A stretch of DNA of 64,000 bases from BACL27 sp964203235 (GTDB taxonomy: Bacteria; Actinomycetota; Acidimicrobiia; Acidimicrobiales; Ilumatobacteraceae), in contig CAXNLE010000002.1 in assembly GCA_964203235.1 (NCBI GenBank), forward strand, positions 186,001 to 250,000. Reading direction: 5' to 3'. Below are positions 14,884 to 22,806 of this stretch, one piece after another. The position numbers and the translations under genes are program-made. Under the pieces are notes generated by a model that was not told the origin of the DNA, ran no database searches, and saw only the letters and a program-made list of their open reading frames with translations. Position 1 is the first letter of the stretch; the number at the start of each line of letters is the position of its first letter.

Positions 14884-15243
14884 ATGGATTTAACATCTAG
14901 AAGCGCGGCCACCGCAAGAGTAGAAATGATACTTGGGGTACTGCTACAAATAACTTTTGTAGCAGTTATCGCAATCGTTGTATTTGGCGATGTCGCAACC
15001 GCCTCTGACAACCTCAAGATGCTAGTTGTATTCGGTGCAATCGTTACAACGTTTACTTCATGGATTTTCATTAGCAATGCGTTGATGGACTTTCAGAAAG
15101 AATCCGAAGACTTGACTGCTGCAGAAAAAAAGACCGCAGTTGGCAAAAACTTAATCAAGCAACCATGGCCTCTTTTCCAGATTTATACGCTTGCAGTTAC
15201 CGTTGCCAGCATTTACGTAGCAATTAAAGCAATTTACAACTAA
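14884..15243 (+). CDS. Small membrane protein of unknown function
   Basis: 119 residues from an ATG preceded by AAAGGGGGAAATA. Helices lie at about 15-36 (MILGVLLQITFVAVIAIVVF), 44-68 (KMLVVFGAIVTTFTSWIFIS) and 97-116 (IYTLAVTVASIYVAIKAI). A charged loop (FQKESEDLTAAEKK) separates helices 2 and 3. Topology and ribosome site resemble the 117-residue protein at 8460, so they may be distant relatives. A stem-loop terminator follows 15 bp after the stop, so it is probably monocistronic and well expressed. No function can be assigned. Confidence 0.78.
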   Translation: MDLTSRSAATARVEMILGVLLQITFVAVIAIVVFGDVATASDNLKMLVVFGAIVTTFTSWIFISNALMDFQKESEDLTAAEKKTAVGKNLIKQPWPLFQIYTLAVTVASIYVAIKAIYN

Positions 15244-15257
15244 GGATCTAATTACTT

Positions 15258-15291
15258 GCTAGTGGCGGGTCGGCAACGACTTGCCACTAGC
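15258..15291 (+). terminator. Stem-loop terminator
   Basis: GCTAGTGGC (15258-15266) pairs with GCCACTAGC (15283-15291) 15 bp after the membrane-protein stop. A short T-containing stretch follows. Confidence 0.6.
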
Positions 15292-15297
15292 GATTTA

Positions 15298-15507
15298 CTA
15301 TTTGCCCCACCTGATTTTTGTCCAGGCGCGCTCGTGAAAGTAATACAACGAAACTTTGGTGATTACTTCTGTACCTGCGATCAGGCCTGCAGTTGATGTT
15401 TTGCCAGTGACAATCCACGTGATAACAAACGTGTCGGCTGTGCCGGTGATTCGCCAAGTTATGGCTTTGGCTAATGACCGTCGGCGAGATGCTTTGATGT
15501 TGTTAAC
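15298..15507 (-). pseudogene. DUF2061-type membrane protein without a start codon
   Basis: Minus-strand reading gives 69 codons: SRRRSLAKAITWRITGTADT, FVITWIVTG, TEVITKVSLYYFHERAWTKI, stop. This matches the short DUF2061 membrane family, which has two helices with a conserved YY.HER.W end. No ATG, GTG or TTG exists between the upstream stop and the conserved region. A 14-bp direct duplication (ACTAGGCGATCAAA, 15509-15536) sits at the 5' end and may have destroyed the start. It could still be expressed from a rare start. Confidence 0.6.
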
Positions 15508-15556
15508 ACTAGGCGATCAAAACTAGGCGATCAAAAATAACGACTACTATTTCAGA

Positions 15557-16804
15557 GTGAAATCAACAAAGAAGCCGCATTACGCGTGGGTGATTTTTGT
15601 TGTCGCTTTCATAACCTTGCTAGGCGCATCTGGGTTTCGCTCGACACCAAGCATTTTGATTGACCCGCTGAACGACGAATTCGGCTGGGGACGCGGAACC
15701 ATAGGCACTGCCGTCAGTATCAATGTTTTGCTATTCGGTTTCATTGGCCCGTTTGCGGCAGCGTTGCAAATGCGATTTGGGTTACGACGAATCACAATAA
15801 TTGCCTTGCTAATTATTAGTCTCGGTGCACTTGGCACAACGCAAATGACTGCGCCTTGGCATCTCTATCTTTTGTGGGGTGCAGTTGTTGGCACGGGTTC
15901 TGGTTGCATGGCAACAGTATTCGCTTCAACAATTGCCGCTCGTTGGTTTGTCGCACGACGCGGACTCGTAATGGGCGCACTAACCGCGGCATCTGCATCA
16001 GGGCAACTTGTTTTTCTTCCGCTATTAACACGACTTGCGGCCGCATATGGCTGGCGAACCGTTGGTGTAACAATTGCATTTAGCGCGCTCGCGGTTGTGC
16101 CCATCGTTGGTTTCTTTTTGCGCAACTCGCCTGCCGAAATCGGAATCTTGCCGCTTGGTGCGCCCAATGATTATCAACCGCCAACTGCGCTAACGAACCC
16201 GATTCGCTCGGCGATGAGCGCACTAAACGATGCCCGACGCGACAATATTTTTTGGCTGCTTTGGGGATCATTTTTCGTTTGCGGTTTATCAACCAACGGA
16301 CTTATTCAAACTCACTTTTTATCGGCTGCGAATGATCATCACGTTGCTGCAACAACTGCGGCCGGATATTTGGCGTTGATCGGCGGCTTCGATGTGATCG
16401 GCACCATTGCGAGTGGATGGTTCACCGATCGTTATGATCCTGCGAAATTATTAATTATTTATTATGCAATACGCGGGGTGAGTTTGCTTTTTCTCGACCC
16501 AACTCTGGCCCAAGGCGGTTTCGGACTTGGCGGTTTCATGATGTTGTATGGGCTCGACTGGGTTGCCACTGTGCCGCCGACAGTTGCGCTTTGCGTTGAG
16601 CGATTCGGCGTGAAGCGTGGCCCACTTGTTTACGGATGGGTTTTTGCAGGGCATCAAGTCGGCGCTGCAGTCGCGGCAACTGGTGCTGGTTATTTGCGCG
16701 ATACGACTGGCTCGTATAAATCTTCTTTTGTGATTGCTGGCGTGTGTTGCATGTTTGCTGCCTATGGCTCGTCACGCCTGACTCGCAAACACTCAACTAT
16801 TTAA
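15557..16804 (+). CDS. MFS transporter
   Basis: 415 residues from a GTG at 15557, with 12 predicted helices in two halves. The first half starts HYAWVIFVVAFITLLGASG and has the loop-2/3 region MRFGLRRI; the second half has SGWFTDRYDPAKLL, the equivalent signature. The length and layout fit the oxalate/formate antiporter-like or monocarboxylate MFS group. It could exchange small organic acids, but the substrate is not readable. It is transcribed away from the DUF2061 remnant and converges on the MMPL gene with a 12-bp gap. A fragment of another MFS gene lies at 10745. Confidence 0.82.
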   Translation: MKSTKKPHYAWVIFVVAFITLLGASGFRSTPSILIDPLNDEFGWGRGTIGTAVSINVLLFGFIGPFAAALQMRFGLRRITIIALLIISLGALGTTQMTAPWHLYLLWGAVVGTGSGCMATVFASTIAARWFVARRGLVMGALTAASASGQLVFLPLLTRLAAAYGWRTVGVTIAFSALAVVPIVGFFLRNSPAEIGILPLGAPNDYQPPTALTNPIRSAMSALNDARRDNIFWLLWGSFFVCGLSTNGLIQTHFLSAANDHHVAATTAAGYLALIGGFDVIGTIASGWFTDRYDPAKLLIIYYAIRGVSLLFLDPTLAQGGFGLGGFMMLYGLDWVATVPPTVALCVERFGVKRGPLVYGWVFAGHQVGAAVAATGAGYLRDTTGSYKSSFVIAGVCCMFAAYGSSRLTRKHSTI

Positions 16805-16816
16805 TTAGCAAACTAA

Positions 16817-19072
16817 CTATTTCGTGTGGTGATGACCTTCGACGTCAATTCGTGGCAACAACTTGTTGATCCACGCTGGTATCCACCAGTTGCGATCGCC
16901 AAGTAGCTCCATCGTTGCGGGAACCAAAACCATACGCACGATTGTTGCGTCAATGAATACTGCGACCGATAAACCAAGACCGAAGAGTTTTAGTTGTCGG
17001 TCATAGCCGAGCACGAATGCACCGAACACAAACACCATGATCAATGCGGCTGCAGTGATCACACGCGCAGTTGCGGTGAGACCATCAGCAACTGCAGTGG
17101 CGTTGTCGCCCGTGCGGTCATATTCTTCTTTGACTCGCGAGAGCAAAAACACTTCGTAATCCATCGAGAGTCCGAACACGATCGCAAACAACATCATCGG
17201 TGCCCACGACTCAATTGGCCCTGCTTTGCCAACACCAATCAGGCTGATTCCCCATCCCCACTGAAATACTGCGACGAGAACACCATAAGCAGCACCAATT
17301 GAAAGCAAGTTCATGATTACTGCTTTTAGTGGCACGAGCAAACTGCGGAAAACTGCCATCAATAATAAAAATGAAAGCGAGAGCACGCCGATAAATAGAT
17401 ACGGCATGCGCGAACCGATTGCGGTAGCGAAATCTGTACCTGCTGCTGTGAAGCCGCCGACTTTTGCGTCAACACCTGATTGCGCAATTACATCGCTGCG
17501 CAAATATTTAACTAGTTGAGATGTTGCTGCATCTTGTGGTGCTGTTGTCGGATATGCAATGACTAGTGACATCGACCCATCTGCAGATGCAGGCACTGCT
17601 TGCGCGTATGCAACACCATCAGTTGCGCTAATTGTTTTAACGAATGCTTCAAGTTTGGCTGGCTGTGCGGCGGTTTCGCCCTGCACTGTTATGTACAGCG
17701 GCCCATTGAAACCTGGCCCAAAACCTTCTGCGACCATATCGAATGCTTTGCGGACTGTTGAATCGGTTGGTGCATTGCCATTGTCGCCAAAGCCAAGTCG
17801 AATTGATGCGAGTGGAGATGCGAGCACGAGCAACACTGCTGTTGCGCTAATCGCCGCAACCCACGGACGACGCTGAATGAAGCGACTCCAGCGATACCAA
17901 AATGTGAGTTCTTTAGCTTTTTTAGGACGATGTTTAATTGGCGTGCGCAACGGTTTGACAACCAAACTGACGAGCGTGATGACAACAGTTACTGCAAGGC
18001 CTACTAAAAAGATCTTCAGTGACTCGTTGATAACTGCGACGAGCGCAAACAACACGAATGCGACGAGTGCAACGAGTGCAGCACGAGTCGTGACGTCAAC
18101 ACGATGTTTAACCATTGCAAGCAGCGCCGGCAAAAACGTGATTGACGCGACGATCATAAACAAAACGCCAATGACTGCACCGATTGCGAGTCCGCGAGCG
18201 AATGCTAATCCCATTACAAATAGACCGAGTAGTGAAATGATTACTGTGATGCCAGCGAAAATAACTGCACGACCCGAAGTGTCGACTGCTTCGACGACAG
18301 CATCTTCAACGCTTAAACCGTCAGCGAGACATTCGCGATATCGCGTGACTATAAATAGTGCGTAGTCAATGCCGACGCCAAGGCCGATCATCGCCACGAG
18401 CGAAGTTGTGAAGTCGGGCATGCCGACGACTTGACTGAGGATGCCGACCACCGATGTGCCGATGCCGAGCCCGAGAATCGCCGTGCCAATTGGCAGACCC
18501 ATCGCCAAAACCGAGCCGAACGCGAGAACCAAAATAATAATTGCAGCGAGCAGACCATAAAGTTCGCTTGCAGGAAGTTCAAAGCCAGCGAAGACTTCTC
18601 CACCGTATTCGATTTGTACACCGTTGATGCTAAATTTTTCGCCAACTGCACGAATGTCTTCACCGAGTTTGATGATCGCTTCTTGCGAACGAAGTGAGAC
18701 ATCGATTGTTGCGAATGCTGTGGTTCCAGTTTGGTTGATTTGCCCTTGTGTGTCGAACGGACTAATTACGGTGACGCCTTCTAGTTTTGCGATTTCGGCA
18801 AAGAGTGCCGACATCTTTGCCTTTACTTCATCGGTGGCGATGCCCGATGGAGAAGCGAAAACAATTTGACCGCTGAAGCCGGCGCGATCTGACGAGTTGG
18901 CGCTGAGCAGATTTCGTACGTCATTTGACTCACTAGCGGGAAGTTCAAATTCAGTGGCGAAGTTTGTGCCGACCGAGTTTGAGATTGCGCCGAGCGCGAC
19001 AAGCAGGATGACCCAAAAACCAACCATCAATCGTCGACGCCGGACACTAAACCGAGCAAGCTTTATCAACAT
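16817..19072 (-). CDS. MMPL-family RND transporter
   Basis: 751 residues from an ATG at 19072 (MLIKLARFSVRRRRLMVGFW); an upstream GTG start is possible but unsupported. It has the MmpL/YdfJ layout: helix 1, a 150-residue extracytoplasmic loop, five to six helices with GVGIDYALFIVTRYRE, then a repeat of the plan with FGLSMDYEVFLLSRVKEEY. The Asp residues in these motifs carry the proton relay of RND pumps. A cytoplasmic linker (about residues 330-390) separates the halves. Relatives export lipids or hydrophobic compounds. No dedicated regulator or accessory lipoprotein is adjacent. Confidence 0.88.
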   Translation of the reverse strand: MLIKLARFSVRRRRLMVGFWVILLVALGAISNSVGTNFATEFELPASESNDVRNLLSANSSDRAGFSGQIVFASPSGIATDEVKAKMSALFAEIAKLEGVTVISPFDTQGQINQTGTTAFATIDVSLRSQEAIIKLGEDIRAVGEKFSINGVQIEYGGEVFAGFELPASELYGLLAAIIILVLAFGSVLAMGLPIGTAILGLGIGTSVVGILSQVVGMPDFTTSLVAMIGLGVGIDYALFIVTRYRECLADGLSVEDAVVEAVDTSGRAVIFAGITVIISLLGLFVMGLAFARGLAIGAVIGVLFMIVASITFLPALLAMVKHRVDVTTRAALVALVAFVLFALVAVINESLKIFLVGLAVTVVITLVSLVVKPLRTPIKHRPKKAKELTFWYRWSRFIQRRPWVAAISATAVLLVLASPLASIRLGFGDNGNAPTDSTVRKAFDMVAEGFGPGFNGPLYITVQGETAAQPAKLEAFVKTISATDGVAYAQAVPASADGSMSLVIAYPTTAPQDAATSQLVKYLRSDVIAQSGVDAKVGGFTAAGTDFATAIGSRMPYLFIGVLSLSFLLLMAVFRSLLVPLKAVIMNLLSIGAAYGVLVAVFQWGWGISLIGVGKAGPIESWAPMMLFAIVFGLSMDYEVFLLSRVKEEYDRTGDNATAVADGLTATARVITAAALIMVFVFGAFVLGYDRQLKLFGLGLSVAVFIDATIVRMVLVPATMELLGDRNWWIPAWINKLLPRIDVEGHHHTK

Positions 19073-19233
19073 GATTTGTGACTTTCTATTGGATCTGGGG
19101 GGACAACCGCGATTTAGCGTATATCGCGAGCGCATGTGCACATGTTGATTCGTCAGTGACCTATAACACTTATTGATTTGTGCACTAGCTCAACTTGAGA
19201 TTCGCAGTCGTTTCAAAACTAATAAACAGCAAA

Positions 19234-19251
19234 GGCGACACATCACTGTGC
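19234..19251. repeat. Degenerate H element
   Basis: GGCGACACATCACTGTGC resembles the core of the H palindromes at 13479, 13824 and 14175 with one change in the loop and no partner for the outer stem. No m element follows. Confidence 0.5.
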
Positions 19252-19277
19252 ATATGCGAGCTGAACGGCATCTTCCG

Positions 19278-19538
19278 TCACGAACCGCGATCTTCATTGA
19301 TGGCGTCGATTGAACTCATACTTCCATTTAGTTTGAGCGGACGACTTAGGCGACCAGTCTTTTTTGCAAGAGTAAGCCAACCTTCTGCAACGCCGATCGA
19401 CATTTGATCGCCACCTGGTATGGGCACGATCATTGCCTTAGCGACTCCGCGATCAGTGACGACAACGACTTCACCATTCGCAGCTTTTTCGATGTACTTA
19501 GAAATATTTTGTATAAGTTCCCGAATGCCAATAATCAT
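19278..19538 (-). CDS. Phd/YefM-family antitoxin, orphan
   Basis: 86 residues from an ATG. The N-terminus IGIRELIQNISKYIEKAANG followed by EVVVVTDRGVAKAMIVPI is the Phd/YefM DNA-binding fold (prevent-host-death family), normally an antitoxin that represses its operon and neutralises a PIN or RelE/Doc toxin through its C-terminus. The tail (about 45-86) is variable, as expected. No toxin gene is visible directly downstream (19142-19277) or upstream, so it is an orphan or its toxin was lost. Confidence 0.78.
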   Translation of the reverse strand: MIIGIRELIQNISKYIEKAANGEVVVVTDRGVAKAMIVPIPGGDQMSIGVAEGWLTLAKKTGRLSRPLKLNGSMSSIDAINEDRGS

Positions 19539-19618
19539 AGAATCACACTAATATCCGTTGTGGCAACTTTGATTGTTGGGTGGTTACTCCGGTGTCTCGA
19601 AACGGCAGAAATGGCAAA

Positions 19619-19703
19619 GGCGACACATCTCTGTGCCGCCCTTACTTTTTCAGTGGTTGAACAGAATTACTTCTGCGCTGATCTTGTGTACTTGAAGCGT
19701 ACA
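19619..19703. repeat. Fourth H-m pair without tRNA-like gene
   Basis: H4 (19619-19640) is followed by a CAG block, hairpin CAGAA-TTAC-TTCTG (19662-19675) and CTGATCTTGTG (19678-19688), then a GTACA block as in the array. The 11-mer differs by one base from the unit-3 block. No terminator or tRNA-like gene follows; the P450 gene ends at 19740. Confidence 0.7.
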
Positions 19704-19739
19704 GCTATCCGGCAACCTGGCAGAAGGTTTTTGGGAAAG

Positions 19740-20948
19740 TTAGAACTTGACCATGCACTTGCGTGGGCCGTGCACTTGACCGCCTGCCCAAGTGACCGAC
19801 GATGGGTCAATCAACTCAAACTCTGGAATTCGCTCAAGCCAAGTTTGCAATGCGACACGAACCTCAAGTCGAGCCAAGTTGCTGCCAGCACAACGATGAA
19901 TGCCCGAACCGAACGCAACGTGCCGATTGTTCTGCCGATCAAGAATTACTTCATCAGGATTTTCGAACTGTCTCGGATCACGATTCGCAGCCGGAAACGC
20001 CATCAGCACTCGATCGCCCGCCTTCATCGGACAACCTTGAAACTCGATGTCATGATCAACAATTCGCGCCATCGTCACAGGTGCATAAACACGGATCAAC
20101 TCTTCAACCGCAGTTGGCCACAGATCTGAATTTTCACGCAGTTGTTTGCGATGCTCAGGGTGTTGGGCCAAGTGCCACATGCACGAACCGATCGCTGACC
20201 AAGTTGTGTCGATGCCCGCGACCAACATTAAGTTGCACACACCAAGCACATATTCGATTGGCACTTTTTTGCCCTCGACTTCGGTATTCATCAACTCGGT
20301 AATGAAATCGTTTTCACGTGGGTTTGCCGCACGAGATTGAACTTCGCCGATGAAATACTCGACGATGCTGCGGAAACTCTTCATGCGTCGTTCAGAATCC
20401 GTAATATTTTCTAGCGCACCGCGCACCCAATCTGTGAATTCGTCTTCCATCGTCAGTGGCACGCCGAGCATTTTTGAAATCACGCGCACCGGAATATGTT
20501 GCGCGTAATCGCTGGCGGCATCAGCAACACCTTTGTCGATGAACTCGTCGATTAATGCGTTGCACAAATCGCGCGTGCCTGGTTCGTATTGCGCAACTGC
20601 TTGCGGTGCGAACACTGGCAAAATTAAACGACGATGCCAATGATGATCTGGTGGATCACTCGTGATCGGTGGCGCACCAACCGCGGCATACGGGCCTTCG
20701 CTTCGCCCTGCGGCTGGCGGCATCACCAAGATTTGGCGTGAAGTAAATGTTTCGTACTCTTGGGCGATCGCAACAACATCGTCATAACGCGTTGGCAACC
20801 ATGAACCTTCATAACGTTCGGTGTGCGCAATCGGACACTGCGATTCGCGAATCTCGGTGTATCCCGGATATGGATTCTTTATGAACTCGGGGTCAAAGAT
20901 GTCGTAGTCGGTGGTCATATCTTTGACTGGTTTTTGTGTGTCGGTCAT
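19740..20948 (-). CDS. Cytochrome P450
   Basis: 402 residues from the ATG at 20948 (MTDTQKPVKDMTTDYDIFDP). Class I bacterial P450 signatures are present: I-helix LVAGIDTTWSAIG (AGxDT oxygen-activation motif), K-helix EELIR (ExxR), and the heme loop FGSGIHRCAGSNLARLE with the thiolate Cys. FDPEFIKNPYPGYTEIRES at the start is typical of soluble CYP families. Substrate is unknown. A ferredoxin gene 28 bp upstream on the same strand should supply electrons; no ferredoxin reductase gene is adjacent. The 3' end lies close to the orphan H-m repeat. Confidence 0.93.
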   Translation of the reverse strand: MTDTQKPVKDMTTDYDIFDPEFIKNPYPGYTEIRESQCPIAHTERYEGSWLPTRYDDVVAIAQEYETFTSRQILVMPPAAGRSEGPYAAVGAPPITSDPPDHHWHRRLILPVFAPQAVAQYEPGTRDLCNALIDEFIDKGVADAASDYAQHIPVRVISKMLGVPLTMEDEFTDWVRGALENITDSERRMKSFRSIVEYFIGEVQSRAANPRENDFITELMNTEVEGKKVPIEYVLGVCNLMLVAGIDTTWSAIGSCMWHLAQHPEHRKQLRENSDLWPTAVEELIRVYAPVTMARIVDHDIEFQGCPMKAGDRVLMAFPAANRDPRQFENPDEVILDRQNNRHVAFGSGIHRCAGSNLARLEVRVALQTWLERIPEFELIDPSSVTWAGGQVHGPRKCMVKF

Positions 20949-20976
20949 ATTTCTAGTTCTCTTTCGTGATTTTTTG

Positions 20977-21171
20977 CTATTCGATGATTGTGATTGCGCG
21001 TTCTGGACAATTTGATTCGGCCCGACGCACTTTTGTGTGAAGTTCAGCCGGGATTTCGCCAGTGATGAGAACTTTGGCGTTGCCGATTTCATCGCTACCA
21101 AAAACTTCGGGCGCGGCAATCGCACACATCTGATGCCCATGGCACGAATCGTAATCAAGCAGAACCTTCAT
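20977..21171 (-). CDS. 3Fe-4S-type ferredoxin for P450
   Basis: 64 residues from an ATG at 21171; a second ATG two codons upstream (21177) is equally possible. Cluster ligands appear as CHGHQMC near the N-terminus and NCP near the C-terminus (three Cys). A His stands where the fourth Cys of a 4Fe-4S site would be. This C-x2-H-x2-C...CP pattern is typical of small actinobacterial ferredoxins that donate electrons to P450s. It is directly upstream of, and co-oriented with, the P450 gene. Confidence 0.88.
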   Translation of the reverse strand: MKVLLDYDSCHGHQMCAIAAPEVFGSDEIGNAKVLITGEIPAELHTKVRRAESNCPERAITIIE

Positions 21172-21230
21172 ATTCATAGATTAACAAGTCGTCTGTTTTA
21201 CTTCTGCACCGGAGCAATTAACTTTAAGTT

Positions 21231-22299
21231 ATGGAATCGCCACAAAAATTGAGTCTTCCGCTTATCGATGTCGGGCCATTATTGTCAGGCGCACCGAGCA
21301 GCTTGAGCGTAAGTTCTTGTGCCAACGAAATAGATTCTGCGTGTCGCGACAGTGGATTCTTTCGGATTACCAACCACGGTGTTTCTGCGGATCTTCGCCA
21401 ACGGCTTGACAAATTATCCCGTGAGTTTTTTGCACTCGGCGAAACCGAAAAACAGAAATGTGCGATGCCACTTGCAGGTTCGGCTTGGCGAGGTTGGTTT
21501 GGTGTTGGGGATGAACTGACCTCTGGTGTGCCCGACCGCAAAGAAGGCCTATATATAGGTCAACAATTGCCGGCGAACGATCCGCGCGTAATTGCCCAGA
21601 ACCCCTTTGCATGGTGCAAATTTGTACCCGCAATTACCCGCCGAGTTGGGTGCGTGTGCCGACGAATGGTTTGCGGCGATGCAGAATCTCGGCGATGCTT
21701 TAATGCGCGGTGTTGCTTTGGGTTTGCAGATGCCAGCCGATTGGTTTGCACAAACTATTGCGCGTGAGCCGACTTGTTTGTTTCGAATATTTCATTATCC
21801 GCCGATTGATATTTTGCGTTTGCCCCAAGATGGCATTAGTGAATGGGGCGTCGCTGAGCACACAGATTACGGATTGCTAACGATTCTTGCGCAAGATGAT
21901 TGCGGTGGTTTGCAAGTGAAAATGCCTGGTGCTGCAAAGAACGGAGGTGTGAGCAGTGCGAGTGACGGCGAGATTTGGCTTGACGTGCCAGCAGAACCAG
22001 ATGTGTTCGTTGTAAATATTGGCGACATGCTCGATCGCCTAACTCTCGGCCGATATCGCTCAACTGCGCATCGAGTTAAGAATTCGAGCGGGCGTGAGCG
22101 TATGTCGTATCCGTTTTTTATTGATCCGTCGTGGGATGCATCGGTCGAGCCACTGCCACTTGACGGCACGCCACCTAGCGATGATGCCGCGCGACGCTGG
22201 GATGGTACGAGCGTTCAAGCATGGACAGGGACTTACGGTGATTATTTAACGGCTAAAGTTTCTAAAGTCTTCCCCACACTTTTCGCGACTTTAAAATAA
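21231..22299 (+). pseudogene. Isopenicillin-N-synthase-like Fe(II)/2OG oxygenase, frameshifted
   Basis: The 5' frame (from the ATG at 21231) gives LPLIDVGPL, GFFRITNHGVSADL and FFALGETEKQKC, the usual N-terminus of the isopenicillin N synthase-like family. Near 21595-21605 the reading shifts by one base to TPLHGANLYPQLPAELGACA. The second frame continues through the iron site EHTDYGLLT (H-x-D), STAHRV (His) and the 2-oxoglutarate Arg in RERMSYPFFID, and stops at 22299. The whole would be about 355 residues. A single indel separates two otherwise intact halves, so this is either a recent pseudogene or a sequence error. Confidence 0.85.
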
Positions 22300-22323
22300 A
22301 AATTGTGCGACTTCGAATTTGAA

Positions 22324-22797
22324 TTAAGAAACACGCTCGAGGCGGACAGTGAAAAATGTGCTGTACTCCCACACCAGATGATCACCATCGAGCCAGCGTT
22401 TTACTTCAACGCCTTCTAATCCACGTGGACGCAAAACAAGAACGTCGTTTTCAAAAGTTGCAGAAATAGAAATCGGAGTAACAAAGTCTGCGGCCATCAC
22501 ATCGTTGACTCCGTTTTCAAAAGTCCCATCGGCGTACATGTCATGCAACACACCACCTGCAGTGATAACAACACGATTGCCAGCCTGCTCAATGCGCTCA
22601 AGATGCTGCCAAACTTTGAGTTGTGCGGGCGCAACTTCACCGTTAACTCGAACATCAATCGCCCGCCATAATCCACGAAAATCTGGAAAATTTAACGCGA
22701 GTTGGTCAGTGCAATTTGCCAACACAGGCGCGGGCATTTCTGCACCATAACCACCCGTTGGTGTAAACGCTTTTGGTATCTCAAGCACACTCGGCAC
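22324..22797 (-). CDS. Conserved protein of unknown function
   Basis: 157 residues from a GTG at 22797. It is soluble, has no signal peptide, and appears beta-rich in its second half (RVVITAGGVLHDMYADGTFE, SISATFENDVLVLRPRGLEG, LVWEYSTFFTVRLERVS), which suggests a lipocalin-like barrel. I do not recognise the family. It starts 9 bp after the stop of the acyl-CoA synthetase gene on the same strand and is probably in one operon with it, so a role in handling the same lipid or acid is plausible. Confidence 0.6.
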   Translation of the reverse strand: MPSVLEIPKAFTPTGGYGAEMPAPVLANCTDQLALNFPDFRGLWRAIDVRVNGEVAPAQLKVWQHLERIEQAGNRVVITAGGVLHDMYADGTFENGVNDVMAADFVTPISISATFENDVLVLRPRGLEGVEVKRWLDGDHLVWEYSTFFTVRLERVS

Positions 22798-22806
22798 AAA
22801 GTAATG

